Source of the DNA: Gnetum montanum
Taxonomy: Eukaryota; Streptophyta; Gnetopsida; Gnetales; Gnetaceae
Length of the DNA stretch: 64,000 bases
Reading direction: 5' to 3'
Assembly (NCBI GenBank): GCA_015680685.1
Contig: MNCI01014694.1
Span: 1,324,543 to 1,388,542, forward strand
Within the stretch, counting starts at the first letter, position 1; each line of letters begins with the position of its first letter. Positions 54,650 to 64,000 of this stretch are shown here, piece after piece. Under the pieces are notes generated by a model. It saw only the letters and a list, made by a program, of their open reading frames with translations. It searched no databases and was not told the origin of the DNA. The position numbers and the translations under genes are program-made.

Positions 54650-55778
54650 AGGGCATGCTGGTCCTACAAAAAGTTACATACGATAAAATACAATGCCTCT
54701 ACGCTGCACTATCATTACAGGGACAAACATAAAATTACCAAAGATAGTATACATAAATTTGAATCTCTGCTATTACTAATCAATAGTGATAATTAATAAT
54801 TGGCACAAATGACTTATTCCATAGCTTCGGGCTTGCTCTACTTGTGAGAAATAACCCTTTCATAAATTGAAGAGGCCTAGTTTGATTTAAAATTTTGATT
54901 GTCTCAAAAAGCATAAGTACCATGTTAACTAGCCCACAACCAAAACATAATGCAAAGGTGTCCCATTGATTACTAACAAAGCCCTTGGCCTCCTAATTAT
55001 TATATACATAGCCTTAGCATTAAAACATTGGGTGGATGCCTGCATTATCCTTTCCTAATTCTTGTAACAAAGGCACCATCTTGCCTCTCCAGACTATGCA
55101 CTAGAATAACATTGTGCCTTAGAAGTTAAACTAAAAATTTCACTTTGGACTTACAATGAAGCTGCAAAAAACCTATCCATCTAAGATTAGTGTAGAAAGA
55201 GTGCTAAGCAAGTTGTGCAAAGCTACTAGATGAAACCTCTTATGCTCCTTTAATTATATTCATAAAAAAATGTTTAATTAGCTAGTCTATATAATCCATT
55301 ACTCCCACTAGTGAGGATATCATTAACACCATAAAAGAGAACATCAATTGGAACCTCAATGCTCATCCTAAGAAATGGGATCTTAGGAGGTTTGGTAGAT
55401 AAGCAAAAGCATAACATCTTCGAGTGGTTGTGCTTAGGTTCAAACCCATGTCTTCCAACTGGAGAAACAAACATGTTATCATCTAAGTATTGCAAAGATG
55501 AAAGTTTTCATAGGAGAGAGGACTACATCCCTTCTACTTGAAGATAGCAATAAAGATTATTTGCTACAATAGCAAACATGTATGCATTTAAAGAAACCTC
55601 CTACAACAAGCTCTACTGTAGTATAAAGCCTTTAGAACATCATTCACTAATTTGAACTTGAAATTGAATTGTCACAAAAATATAACTAATGAACATTCTA
55701 AACTAATGTTCAAAACCTAAACCCTAAAAGAGAAAATCCAAGGTTGTTCAATCCACTTGATCATTGGCTCTGGCCAAA

Positions 55779-55779
55779 N
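55779..55779. other. Unknown base, probable collapsed assembly gap
   Basis: Left flank matches copy 1 up to about 32,003 and right flank resumes at about 32,377, so some 375 bp are replaced by one N. Confidence 0.75.
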
Positions 55780-55929
55780 AACCTTTAGTAGTGTATGAAT
55801 TGGGAATAACTAAGTGTTTTGGGGTCATGCTTCTAGGGTTTCTATGATTGTTTTTCTTTGACATCTAGCCCTTAGAGGTAATTTAGCATTATGTTTAGAC
55901 TAGGATCTTGTTAGAAGAAGTAACCAAGT

Positions 55930-55948
55930 CCCTTTCTATCTTACTTAA
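55930..55948 (+). repeat. SINE target-site duplication, left
   Basis: CCCTTTCTATCTTACTTAA, identical to 56,101-56,119. Confidence 0.95.
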
Positions 55949-56100
55949 CGATGAGGTGTTAGCCTAGTGGTAAGACATTTGATTTGGAAGCTCTAAGTCA
56001 TGGGTTTGATTCTGGTGGGCAATGTTGAGTTATAAAGTTCTAATTGGGCTATATCTCTTGGGGTGTACCTATGTTTCAATTATTTCAGGTTCCAACAGCC
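55949..56100 (+). mobile_element. Young tRNA-derived SINE (S5), 152 bp
   Basis: Flanked by a perfect 19-bp duplication. Pol III A box TAGCCTAGTGG (55,960-55,970) and B box GGTTTGATTCT (56,003-56,013) lie near the 5' end with tRNA-like spacing. The tail reads GTGTACCTATGTTTCAATTA then TTTCAGGTTCCAACAGCC, with no poly(A) or simple-repeat tail. It lies just beyond the right end of duplication copy 2 and has no counterpart in copy 1. Best preserved member of a family with five insertions in the window. Confidence 0.85.
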
Positions 56101-56119
56101 CCCTTTCTATCTTACTTAA
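56101..56119 (+). repeat. SINE target-site duplication, right
   Basis: Identical 19 bp to 55,930-55,948. Confidence 0.95.
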
Positions 56120-58708
56120 ATAGTTTTTGTTACCATTGTTAGCTCCACAATTCCATGCTAACACTTCCTCTAAGTTGGCATAAATACCTCACATCAAATC
56201 CTCAAAGGTATCATCAAAAGGCATGCTTGTTATTACATCTTTTTTCATTAGATATATTTTAATAATAAGTATAATATTTGTTACAAAACACCCCCATTTA
56301 GGAATGGGAATATGACAAACAATCCCCCTAAGCTTTCATTCACCTTTGAATGAATTTGCATTTGGGTCCTTCTCTATGTTCCAATGCTTTAAGTTCTTTT
56401 GATTGCATTTAAGGTTCTCCTACTCATTTTGCAATAAAATAAAAATATGTTAAAACTCTAAAAATAAATAAATTCATTCCACCTCTAACTTACCTCTATT
56501 TCATAGCAATAATTAGAACTAAATTTAAGATCTACCAACTACCAATCACAAATTGTAACTAAAGTTACATTATGTGCATCTTGTGCACTTCAGTTATTCA
56601 GGTGAAGGTAGGGAAGACTTGTATTCTAAACTTGTATTGTATGAGAACATCTACTAACCTATCTTCTACCAAAATAATTTAACAAGAAACAAGAAAAGTA
56701 AAGAGAGTAACAAATGAAATAAGGAAAGAAAGAAGAAAGGACCAAGGTGGTATGGAAAGGGGTATGACATTAAGGGGATTTGTTAACTCCCTAAGATGTC
56801 ATCCTAGAACCCATTGTCTTAGCACATAGCTACCTAGATTATAATATACTAAAAGGTAGAAAGAGGGATAAATCTCAAGAAAGAACATAGTTGGCATGCC
56901 AATGGTAAGGCATGTGATCCATGTGTGAGGGTAATTCCTTATAAGTAGGAGAGTTAATTAATTAATTAATTTAATTGGCCTTGATATGTTACTAGAAGGG
57001 CATTTGACCCATGTTCGAAGACCCATGTTCGAAGGTAGGCCTTTTTCAATAAAATATTTTGGGACTAGCCTCAACATGTGATTTGAAAGACATTATCCAT
57101 GTTTGAAGGTACTCCTTTAGTAGACAATCCCCTAGTAGACAATGATGCAAAAAACAATGAAATCAAACAAAGATATAGGTTCATTGAGGATCTAATCCAC
57201 TACATGATAGACATTAGAGTGACTTTGGTTAAAATAGTTTTCTTGCAAAGTCAAATGGTTGTGTTTTGTGGTATTAAATGGTGGAACTAATAAAATGTAG
57301 TTTTTAAAAAAGAGCTATTTGAATGTGTTTAGGGATACTTAGCTATTATGATTATGAGTTTGTGCATAAGCAAAATCTAATAGTTATAAAGCTTTTTATA
57401 ATTGTAAAGATTTAGACGTCATACCACATCTAAGATTTGATATTATTGCATACTTACTAGTAACATTCTTTGTATTAGTAAAAACATCTAAGAAAAGCTT
57501 ATTTTAACATATGAATATTTCTTCTTGTCCAAGAAAGACGGTGAAAGAAGATGAAAGAACAAGTTAAATATTTTGAAGACAATGATCTAAAACAAAGATT
57601 AAGATAGTATATTTCATGAATTTCTTCATTATTTAACATCATTTAATGATTGGTCCTAATTTAGAATTAAATGTTTGTCAAAGAGTTTTAAGAATTTGAT
57701 ATAAAATATATTTAAAAATTCAAGATAGGATTAGACATAAAATATATTTAAAGATTCAAGATAAGATTAACATAAAATATATTTAAAGATTCAAGATAAG
57801 ATTTGATCAAAATTTGTGGAGAAGTTTTGTCAAACATATAGATATGAGACTTCATTAGTGTTTTTGGTATCCACATCCTCAAAGATCATTCTAAAATAAG
57901 TTTTTAAATGATCTTTTTAATTTTTTTATTAATGTAAAATCATAAAAAATAGGATAAAGAAACAAAATAATTAGTATCAAGGCATTTATCAAGTTACATC
58001 TTCTTACTCATTACCATCATAATAATATCCTAATCATGACATTGAATCTTCTTTTCTATCCTTTCACTTATTGTCTATCATTTCGAAAATCCATTATGAA
58101 ATTAACATGTGCAGGTGCTGAGACTTGCTGCAATAAATTCTTAATTGCAGCGTGGGTACTGTGCTCGCAAAATTTAAACTTTGTGAAAACAGTACGGTTA
58201 ATTTATAAAACAAAAAAAAAAGGTAGGCCACTGATTCCTTCGTACTTGGAAAGAAGATTCTGGTAGTTTTAGCATTGAAAGTTGTCTCTGAAGCCTTCTC
58301 CTTTGAGGATGATAAATGGCCAGTGTTTCTGGCAGCCAAGGTTTTAGGAACAAGTTTACTCTTTAGTTTTAACCCACAGTAGGTGGTTAACATTAACAAT
58401 TTTCAAGATAAACAATAAAATAAGAATAAGAGCAAGCATACAAACAATCACATCCACACAAAAATCTTCATTACGTATAAGGAACAGAACATTTACATTT
58501 TCCAGCGATTCTTGATAATGAATATACACCAGCTTCCATCCACAAGACAATTACACTAATTGTTAAGTACAATAATCTGTAATTTCGCTCATTAATCGCA
58601 ATATTCTACGCACATAAAGAACCCACAGACAGTCATCAGCCAATGCTGTCTGGATTGTAAAACTGAAACATTCACTGCAGCAAACAGGAGATTTTCTTGC
58701 ACTTATCA
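56120..58708. other. Intergenic region upstream of FREE1-like 3' end
   Basis: No gene is supported. 56,750-57,110 resembles the spacer of element C (TGACATTAAGGGGATTT; ACTAGAA.GGCAT..GACCCATG), probably a retrotransposon relic. A tandem repeat lies at 57,701-57,806. The last few hundred bases before 58,709 should include the 3' UTR of the minus-strand gene. Confidence 0.45.
57701..57806 (+). repeat. Three-unit tandem repeat, 35-36 bp period
   Basis: ATAAAATATATTTAAAR followed by TTCAAGATARGATT, starting at 57,701, 57,737 and 57,772. Confidence 0.8.
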
Positions 58709-61700
58709 TCATGCACTGACAAGGAAAGGATGCTGGCAAACACCACATTCAACTGTCTCGGTGCCAGAAATTGGCACTTGAACCTGTTACAGGAAAAAGA
58801 AGAAGAAGAAGAAAAAAAAAAACTGTTTCATATGATGCTTAACCAATAATAGAAAGTAGTGGACTTATTTACTAGCCAAAATCGTTAGGAGTAAAAACCT
58901 GCAAGTGAACTGTACAGGTTGGACATGCAACTTCCTTTGTCCGTTTACTGTCGCCATCAGAATTAGACCGACTAGAGAAGGAAGATGATAAACTTTTGCC
59001 ACTCTCTGCAACAATTAAATTTATTTCATATATGAATCTCATACAACAAACACAGTTTCAACCAAATATACAGTCAAGCTCTTCAAATACCAGGATTTCC
59101 TGTACGATTCTTATCCATTTCTTCCTGTAAACAAAAACAGAAGAAAGTGTCCAATAATGTTAAAGACATGCATTGTTAATGGTAAACCGTTAAAAAATAA
59201 TGCTCTTAAAACTACACAGTTTCCTATAAGAGAGATTTCAGGAGTGGGTCATAAATTGAAGTTAGCACAATCATATGTTATAACTGTTCCACATGTGCAT
59301 TTGATATATTTACTTGAATGCATTAACCGATAAGATCTCATAAATTGCATTGCACCAATAATGGACTCTTTATACAGGATTCTATAAACCATACATATGA
59401 AACATGCATTGGGATCATAATACACAATTTAGATTGGCCTCAGAACCACAACTCTGATTGCAAACATCTCCAAGTCAATTCCAGTTTATTCCACATGATT
59501 TCAGGCCATTCCAGGTTATGATTCTCAGTGATCCATGATTTACGGTCTAGGACCTCTAGAATGAAAAAATAATCCACAATCCGATCCGCAATTAAGAGAT
59601 GTTATAAACATTTTGATTGTGTTGATAGAAGGTAATCATTAACTATAATTATCCCATTTATATGGGATCAGCTTTCTGTGTGGTGATTTCAAAATGTTGT
59701 TAGTCCCAACTAAATTCATCACACCGAGACATTATTAGTTTGGTCTTATACTAGCAGTCTTCTTTAATTATTAAGAGTGTTGAGTGCTGGGCAGTAAATC
59801 AAAATAGCTAGCAACCCATCACTAAGGTGGAGTGCAAATGAAAACTAAGATAAGTAGAAGATCAATCTCAATTCGTTGCTTGCAATATCACTGACACGGT
59901 AAGACTGAAGGGGAAAGGGTACATTGTTTAAAATGAGAACAAAAACTAGTGCAGTATTGTGGAAAGATCTGGGAAAATATTCATAAAATATTACTGAAAC
60001 TGAGTGTATTTAATTATGCCCACAGACCCACTGGATCTTTTGAATCACATAACTTTCAAAAATCTTATTTTACAGACATTTTCCATAACTCAGTATTACC
60101 CACTCGAATTAATCATGTGAGCTGGGGTTTCCATATCAAGAGTTTAACCACGAGGCTATCAATGAGTTTTAGCCAACATTCAATGCTTGCGACACATTTC
60201 ACTGATCTTAGATAGCAACTAATTCAACCCAATCCATAGTTCACTTGTGAATATTATATACCACGAATAATGTTGTTAAACCTTGGAAACAACATTATGT
60301 TACGCTTAAAATGTCACTGAAATATTATGCAGATGGTGCAAACATTAAGTGCGATGCGGACAATGAAGGACAAGAAAAGTTATAATGCATTTTAATACTT
60401 TAATATACCAAAGTGATTATTTAATATACTAAAGTCATGATACTGGCTTTCTAACTACATCTTTTATTCATTTATTTCCTAAAGTGAGATGTAATTGTCA
60501 CAAGAAGAAAGAAAATGAGAAGTACCATAAGCCTTTTCGCAATATCCTCATGACTTCGCTGTGGTGCTGCACTTTTGTTGCTTGCCTCCTTGGCATTTGC
60601 TACTCTGTGTGTGACTTCTGCCTGCAATCATACAATGTTTCAACAACTATGATCAATCAAGGCTCTACATGTTGAAACATGTAACATGCAATCAATCATC
60701 TTCACTTCTTTTAAAGAATTTTTTTAAAAAAATAGAAGTGAAAGGAGGTCTGTATCTTCAGCTCAATATAAAATAATTTAGGAAAATAAAGAGGTTCTGA
60801 AATGTAACAACAAAAAGAAGAGGATAGGCATACCAAACATCTGTCACAAACTCTTACAGGCTGTGCATCCTTATCTGCAGTTAGGGAAATCCTCCCTTGT
60901 GTGCACTTGTCACAAAAGATGTGACCACAATTTCTACAATGGTGCTGTCAAACAGGAAAGAAAAACAAAGTAAGCAAATGGAAATTCATTTTTAAATTAC
61001 GGTTTCCATATACCATAATACAATTTTCATGCAATATTAAAATAAAGATGCAGTACCCTTCGTACAAATGCTCCAAAATCTGCTCCACATGAGCTACACT
61101 TGGAAACGGCTTCATCAGGTACCTAGAAATACAAAGGATATGAATGCTTAAAAACAAATATATGAACGATAATAGTATTGTTTAGCCATTAGCCAATCAA
61201 TATATATCTACCCAGTGATCCTTCTCCTCTGCAGGCTTTCTTAACCTCATCCAGTCTGCTAAGGGACTCTTTTTCTCTACAAGCTGGGCTGTTCTTACAT
61301 CATTATACACAGAAGGTCTGTTGTCAACCATTTCTTGGAACTGCATTAGGTATTACCATGTTATAATTTGCATTATTACAACAACATGCGGTATCTTTAA
61401 ATAAAATTTCAGAAACTGTCCAATGATAAATCTAAGAAATTTTTTTGATATCTCCAATGTATCAAACAAAGAACTTAACCCACTATAAATAAAGAAATAA
61501 AGTATTCTATAATACTAAATTAGCAAATTCAACATTCAATAATGCCTCAAAAGTAAAACAATTATGCACATTATCTGCACTGGAAGGTCTATGTATAAAA
61601 GTGCGAACACATTTTTAATTGTCCTATAGGCTTGAATGAAGCTAAATTCATTTAGCTTAAAACGAAAGAAGTCTAAATGTGGGACAGTCAAGCAAGTTAT

Positions 61701-62102
61701 CTGCACTGGAACATTTATGCATCGAATTGTAAACAAGGCAGACCAAAACATGCATGAGTAGTAAAAATGTACTTATTTATACCTGAACACAAGCGGCAGC
61801 AACTGTATCAAGAATTGTACTAGTGGTGTAGCGATTTGATTGCACTCTAATGCATTTTGACTCAATATCAACGGAAGTTTTTGACCAGAATGAAAAAATT
61901 TCAGGATCTGTCACCTGCAAAGGAATTGAAATACCAATAGGTTTGCAATAAATGATAAACAACTTTAAAGTAATAACAAACAATTTGTGAACTCAAAATC
62001 ACTCATAAAAGTTACCTCCCATTTAGTAACATGCTCAAGGGAATAAATCCTCAATGTTCTATTGGTGTTGGGATCAAACAACCGAATGCAATCTAAGCCA
62101 AC
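58709..62102 (-). CDS. FREE1: FREE1/FYVE1-like FYVE-domain ESCRT protein, C-terminal exons
   Basis: Minus-strand exons 62,102-62,016, 61,914-61,783, 61,340-61,212, 61,122-61,057, 60,944-60,834, 60,621-60,526, 59,124-59,091, 59,005-58,899 and 58,783-58,709 join in frame to 278 residues plus stop with GT-AG introns. Residues 1-73 (VGLDCIRLFDPNTNRTLRIY, WSKTSVDIE) form a PH-like region. The FYVE finger is about 116-175: WVPDE, RRHHCR and RVCDRC signatures and all eight Cys present, predicting PI3P binding. A basic/Ser linker follows, then CPTC...CGVC and LVSA at the end. The order matches Arabidopsis FREE1, a plant-specific ESCRT subunit for multivesicular body sorting and vacuole biogenesis. 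N-terminal exons are outside the window or beyond a long intron. Confidence 0.92.
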
Positions 62103-63500
62103 CTGAAAACCAAAACTTTGTTAGGATTATAAATGAATAAATTAACAAGTTGCATCACATACCAAAAACGGTTTAGATATTCTAATGCAGCATAAAATCA
62201 AACATGCCCTAGAGAACACATAGATAATGCTACAGTTTAGGAAAATCCACCAGGTCAATGCAGTGAACTCCTTCCTCCAACTAATCAGATGTGAAAAAAT
62301 GCAATTTCTTCCACAAGAAATTTTTGATACAATTTCAATCTACGATTTTTCTCATGAGACCTTAGACATACGATATGCAGGATGTTGTCATGCTCCTAAA
62401 GCCCCAAACCAAAAACAAACAAAAGGCTCCTTTACATATATAGCAGCGCATATTGGTGTTTGTGTTTGTGCTTTGTTCTGAAGTTGTGTGTAGCTTTGTG
62501 CTGATGTTTGAACAGTCATCTGAAGGAAATATGGCTGATTGATACATGCATTGATAATTTAAGGTATTAGATTGGCTGAACCATGACTATTGTAGCATTG
62601 ATAATGCTGCTTTGAATAAAGGTGTAGGAGACACAATAGCTACTATATTTTCTTTGTATTTCAATTTGAAATTTATTTAGTTTATGAATAGTATATGATT
62701 GGTCTTCTATATGATTGACTATGTAAGACTGTTCATATGATTGATCTTCTATATGACTGATTATGTAAGACTGCTTACTTTGAAAATTGCTGAAGGGTAA
62801 ATTGATTGAGTTAATTTGTATTGTTCATTGCTGTTACTAGAAGCTTAAGGAATCTAATTCTATGTTTATTTTATATTATATTTGCATTGGCACTTTAAAT
62901 GCATAGTAAATTTTGAGAGATGTCTATTGTCATATTGGCATTCTCTTCCAAAAAGATCCTTTGTCCACTGTTTGCATATTCAAGTTTTCTACATTTACAT
63001 CGGATTGCATACGCTAAGGTAATTTCCTTTCACGTTAGTTTGATTCTAGTTTCCTTTGCTTTTAATTGTTCCTTGAACTTTTAGCAACATGATAGGGGCT
63101 TTGGCTGTTAGTTTTTGCTCCTTAGGAAGGGCATTTGTAATGCTCCCATTTGTACATGTGATCTTAATACTCTATTAAATACTTGGACTTGAACTTGCTT
63201 TAAAGCTTATGCCTAATGCTTCTAAGTTAATATAAAGACATTTGATTGGGTGATTTAAGTAAGTTTACTATTTATTTACAATTTATTTGTAATTATTTAT
63301 TATTTTCAGAGTAAAAATATATTTCTATTGACTTATGAGGATGACAAAGCCTAGCAATATTTTAGAATAATACTATGAAATTAATGAAATTTGGATGCAT
63401 GATTTTTCTTGGCATTTTTGTTGGAAAAATGAAGACAAATACATTAGTATTATTTGTTGTATTTCCTTTTATGTTTTTTAAAAGGATGTTGCATTTTAAA
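62103..63500 (-). other. Upstream intron of the FREE1-like gene
   Basis: The exon ending at 62,102 is preceded (minus sense) by a good acceptor (TTTTCAG). No upstream coding exon is found up to the window end, so this is intron of at least 1.9 kb. AT-rich with no other supportable feature. Confidence 0.6.
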
Positions 63501-63529
63501 TAATGATATAAAAAAAATAAAGGGGTTAG

Positions 63530-63921
63530 TCCGATGTTTATGTGGGGATGTGTTTTATCCCACATGAGCCTTTAAGTGTGTGTTTTTGATGTGGAAGCAT
63601 TGTATTGAGGTTTTACCTTAAGGACGAGAGTCTGAGATTTGAGATCTGAGATCTGTTGGAGTAATAGATTGGGTGCTTGGGAAAGCTATAAGGACGACTT
63701 GTGTTCTTAAGATTTGAGCAAAATAGAAGGCAGATTAGCATAGTTGTGGAGGTATGGTAAAAAGGGCCCGAACCACGTAAATCTCTATGTTCTTGTGCTA
63801 TTTTCTTTCGCTGTTTTCATTCTGCTTTTACAGCAAACATTTGCTAAAGTTTACAATAGTTTTTTAGTGATTTACAATGCCTATTTGATCTGCTACAACG
63901 CGATATTTTCTGCCTCTAACA
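63530..63921 (+). mobile_element. Probable Ty1/copia LTR fragment
   Basis: The string GAACCACGTAAAT followed by T-rich TTCTTGTGCTATTTTC is a common feature of the R/U5 part of plant Copia LTRs. It ends CTCTAACA, followed by TTTTATTCAGATC, which resembles a decayed tRNA-iMet primer site (TGGTATCAGAGC). The start is uncertain; TGTTGGAG at 63,654 is an alternative left end. Confidence 0.4.
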
Positions 63922-64000
63922 TTTTATTCAGATCTACAGTGTTCTAATAAATTCTCCAAAGCTTATATAGTGTATTTTCAATCTGATCTATTGACTGTTT

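Larger units (their letters stand above)
47785..55900 (+). repeat. Segmental duplication, copy 2
   Basis: Direct duplicate of 24,238-32,497. Differences include a G-rich insertion near 48,120-48,165, about 230 bp present here but not in copy 1 near 48,370-48,600, loss of the minisatellite, and about 375 bp replaced by N at 55,779. Confidence 0.9.

Noticed and set aside
63744-63947. Hydrophobic 67-codon frame at the right end
   Set aside because: Overlaps the probable Copia LTR; composition reflects T-rich LTR sequence.

Overview
This window is plant nuclear DNA from a seed plant. It is AT-rich, has long introns and is packed with decayed LTR retrotransposons, so a large-genome plant such as a gymnosperm is plausible, but the sequence does not prove it. 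Three real host genes are visible. Two are tandem paralogues of a secreted HAD-type (class B/IIIB) acid phosphatase, at 28,273-30,565 and 52,051-54,310 on the + strand, both with intact three-exon frames. The third is the 3' part of a gene for a FREE1/FYVE1-like plant ESCRT component, at 58,709-62,102 on the - strand. Nine exons are readable and the 5' exons lie beyond the window.

Layout. 1-3,671: element B, an Athila-like Ty3/gypsy retrotransposon on the - strand (protease start, gag, tRNA-Asp-type primer site, LTR). 3,672-16,119: element A, same family, - strand, nearly full length (third ORF, spacer, pol, gag, primer site, 5' LTR). 16,120-23,899: element C, same family, + strand, lacking its 5' half (RNase H, integrase, spacer, third ORF, 3' LTR). 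24,238-32,497 and 47,785-55,900: a direct duplication of about 8 kb that carries the phosphatase genes and several SINE-like insertions. Between the duplicates lie about 2 kb of unique DNA and a C-like fragment (34,585-34,847 and 45,973-47,784). That fragment is split by a composite element E/F (34,848-45,967) with a 5-bp target duplication. 55,900-58,700: intergenic, with a young tRNA-derived SINE flanked by a perfect 19-bp duplication. 58,709-64,000: the FREE1-like gene, with a probable Copia LTR fragment in or beyond its upstream intron.

The most interesting signal lies inside the Athila-like family. Between integrase and the 3' LTR each element has the same layout in the coding sense: a U-rich tract, a 57-bp stem-loop block with covarying stems and an invariant 37-nt loop, a TATA box preceded by motifs resembling that element's own LTR U3, and then a sense-oriented third ORF of roughly 900 codons with a conserved start, a Q/P-rich linker and a long coiled-coil region. 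This looks like an internal promoter cassette for a separately transcribed, non-canonical third protein. All copies here are decayed, so the claim rests on comparing copies.

Two single-N positions (14,157 and 55,779) look like assembly joins: one beside an exact-looking 120-bp repeat, the other replacing about 375 bp present in the sister duplicate.
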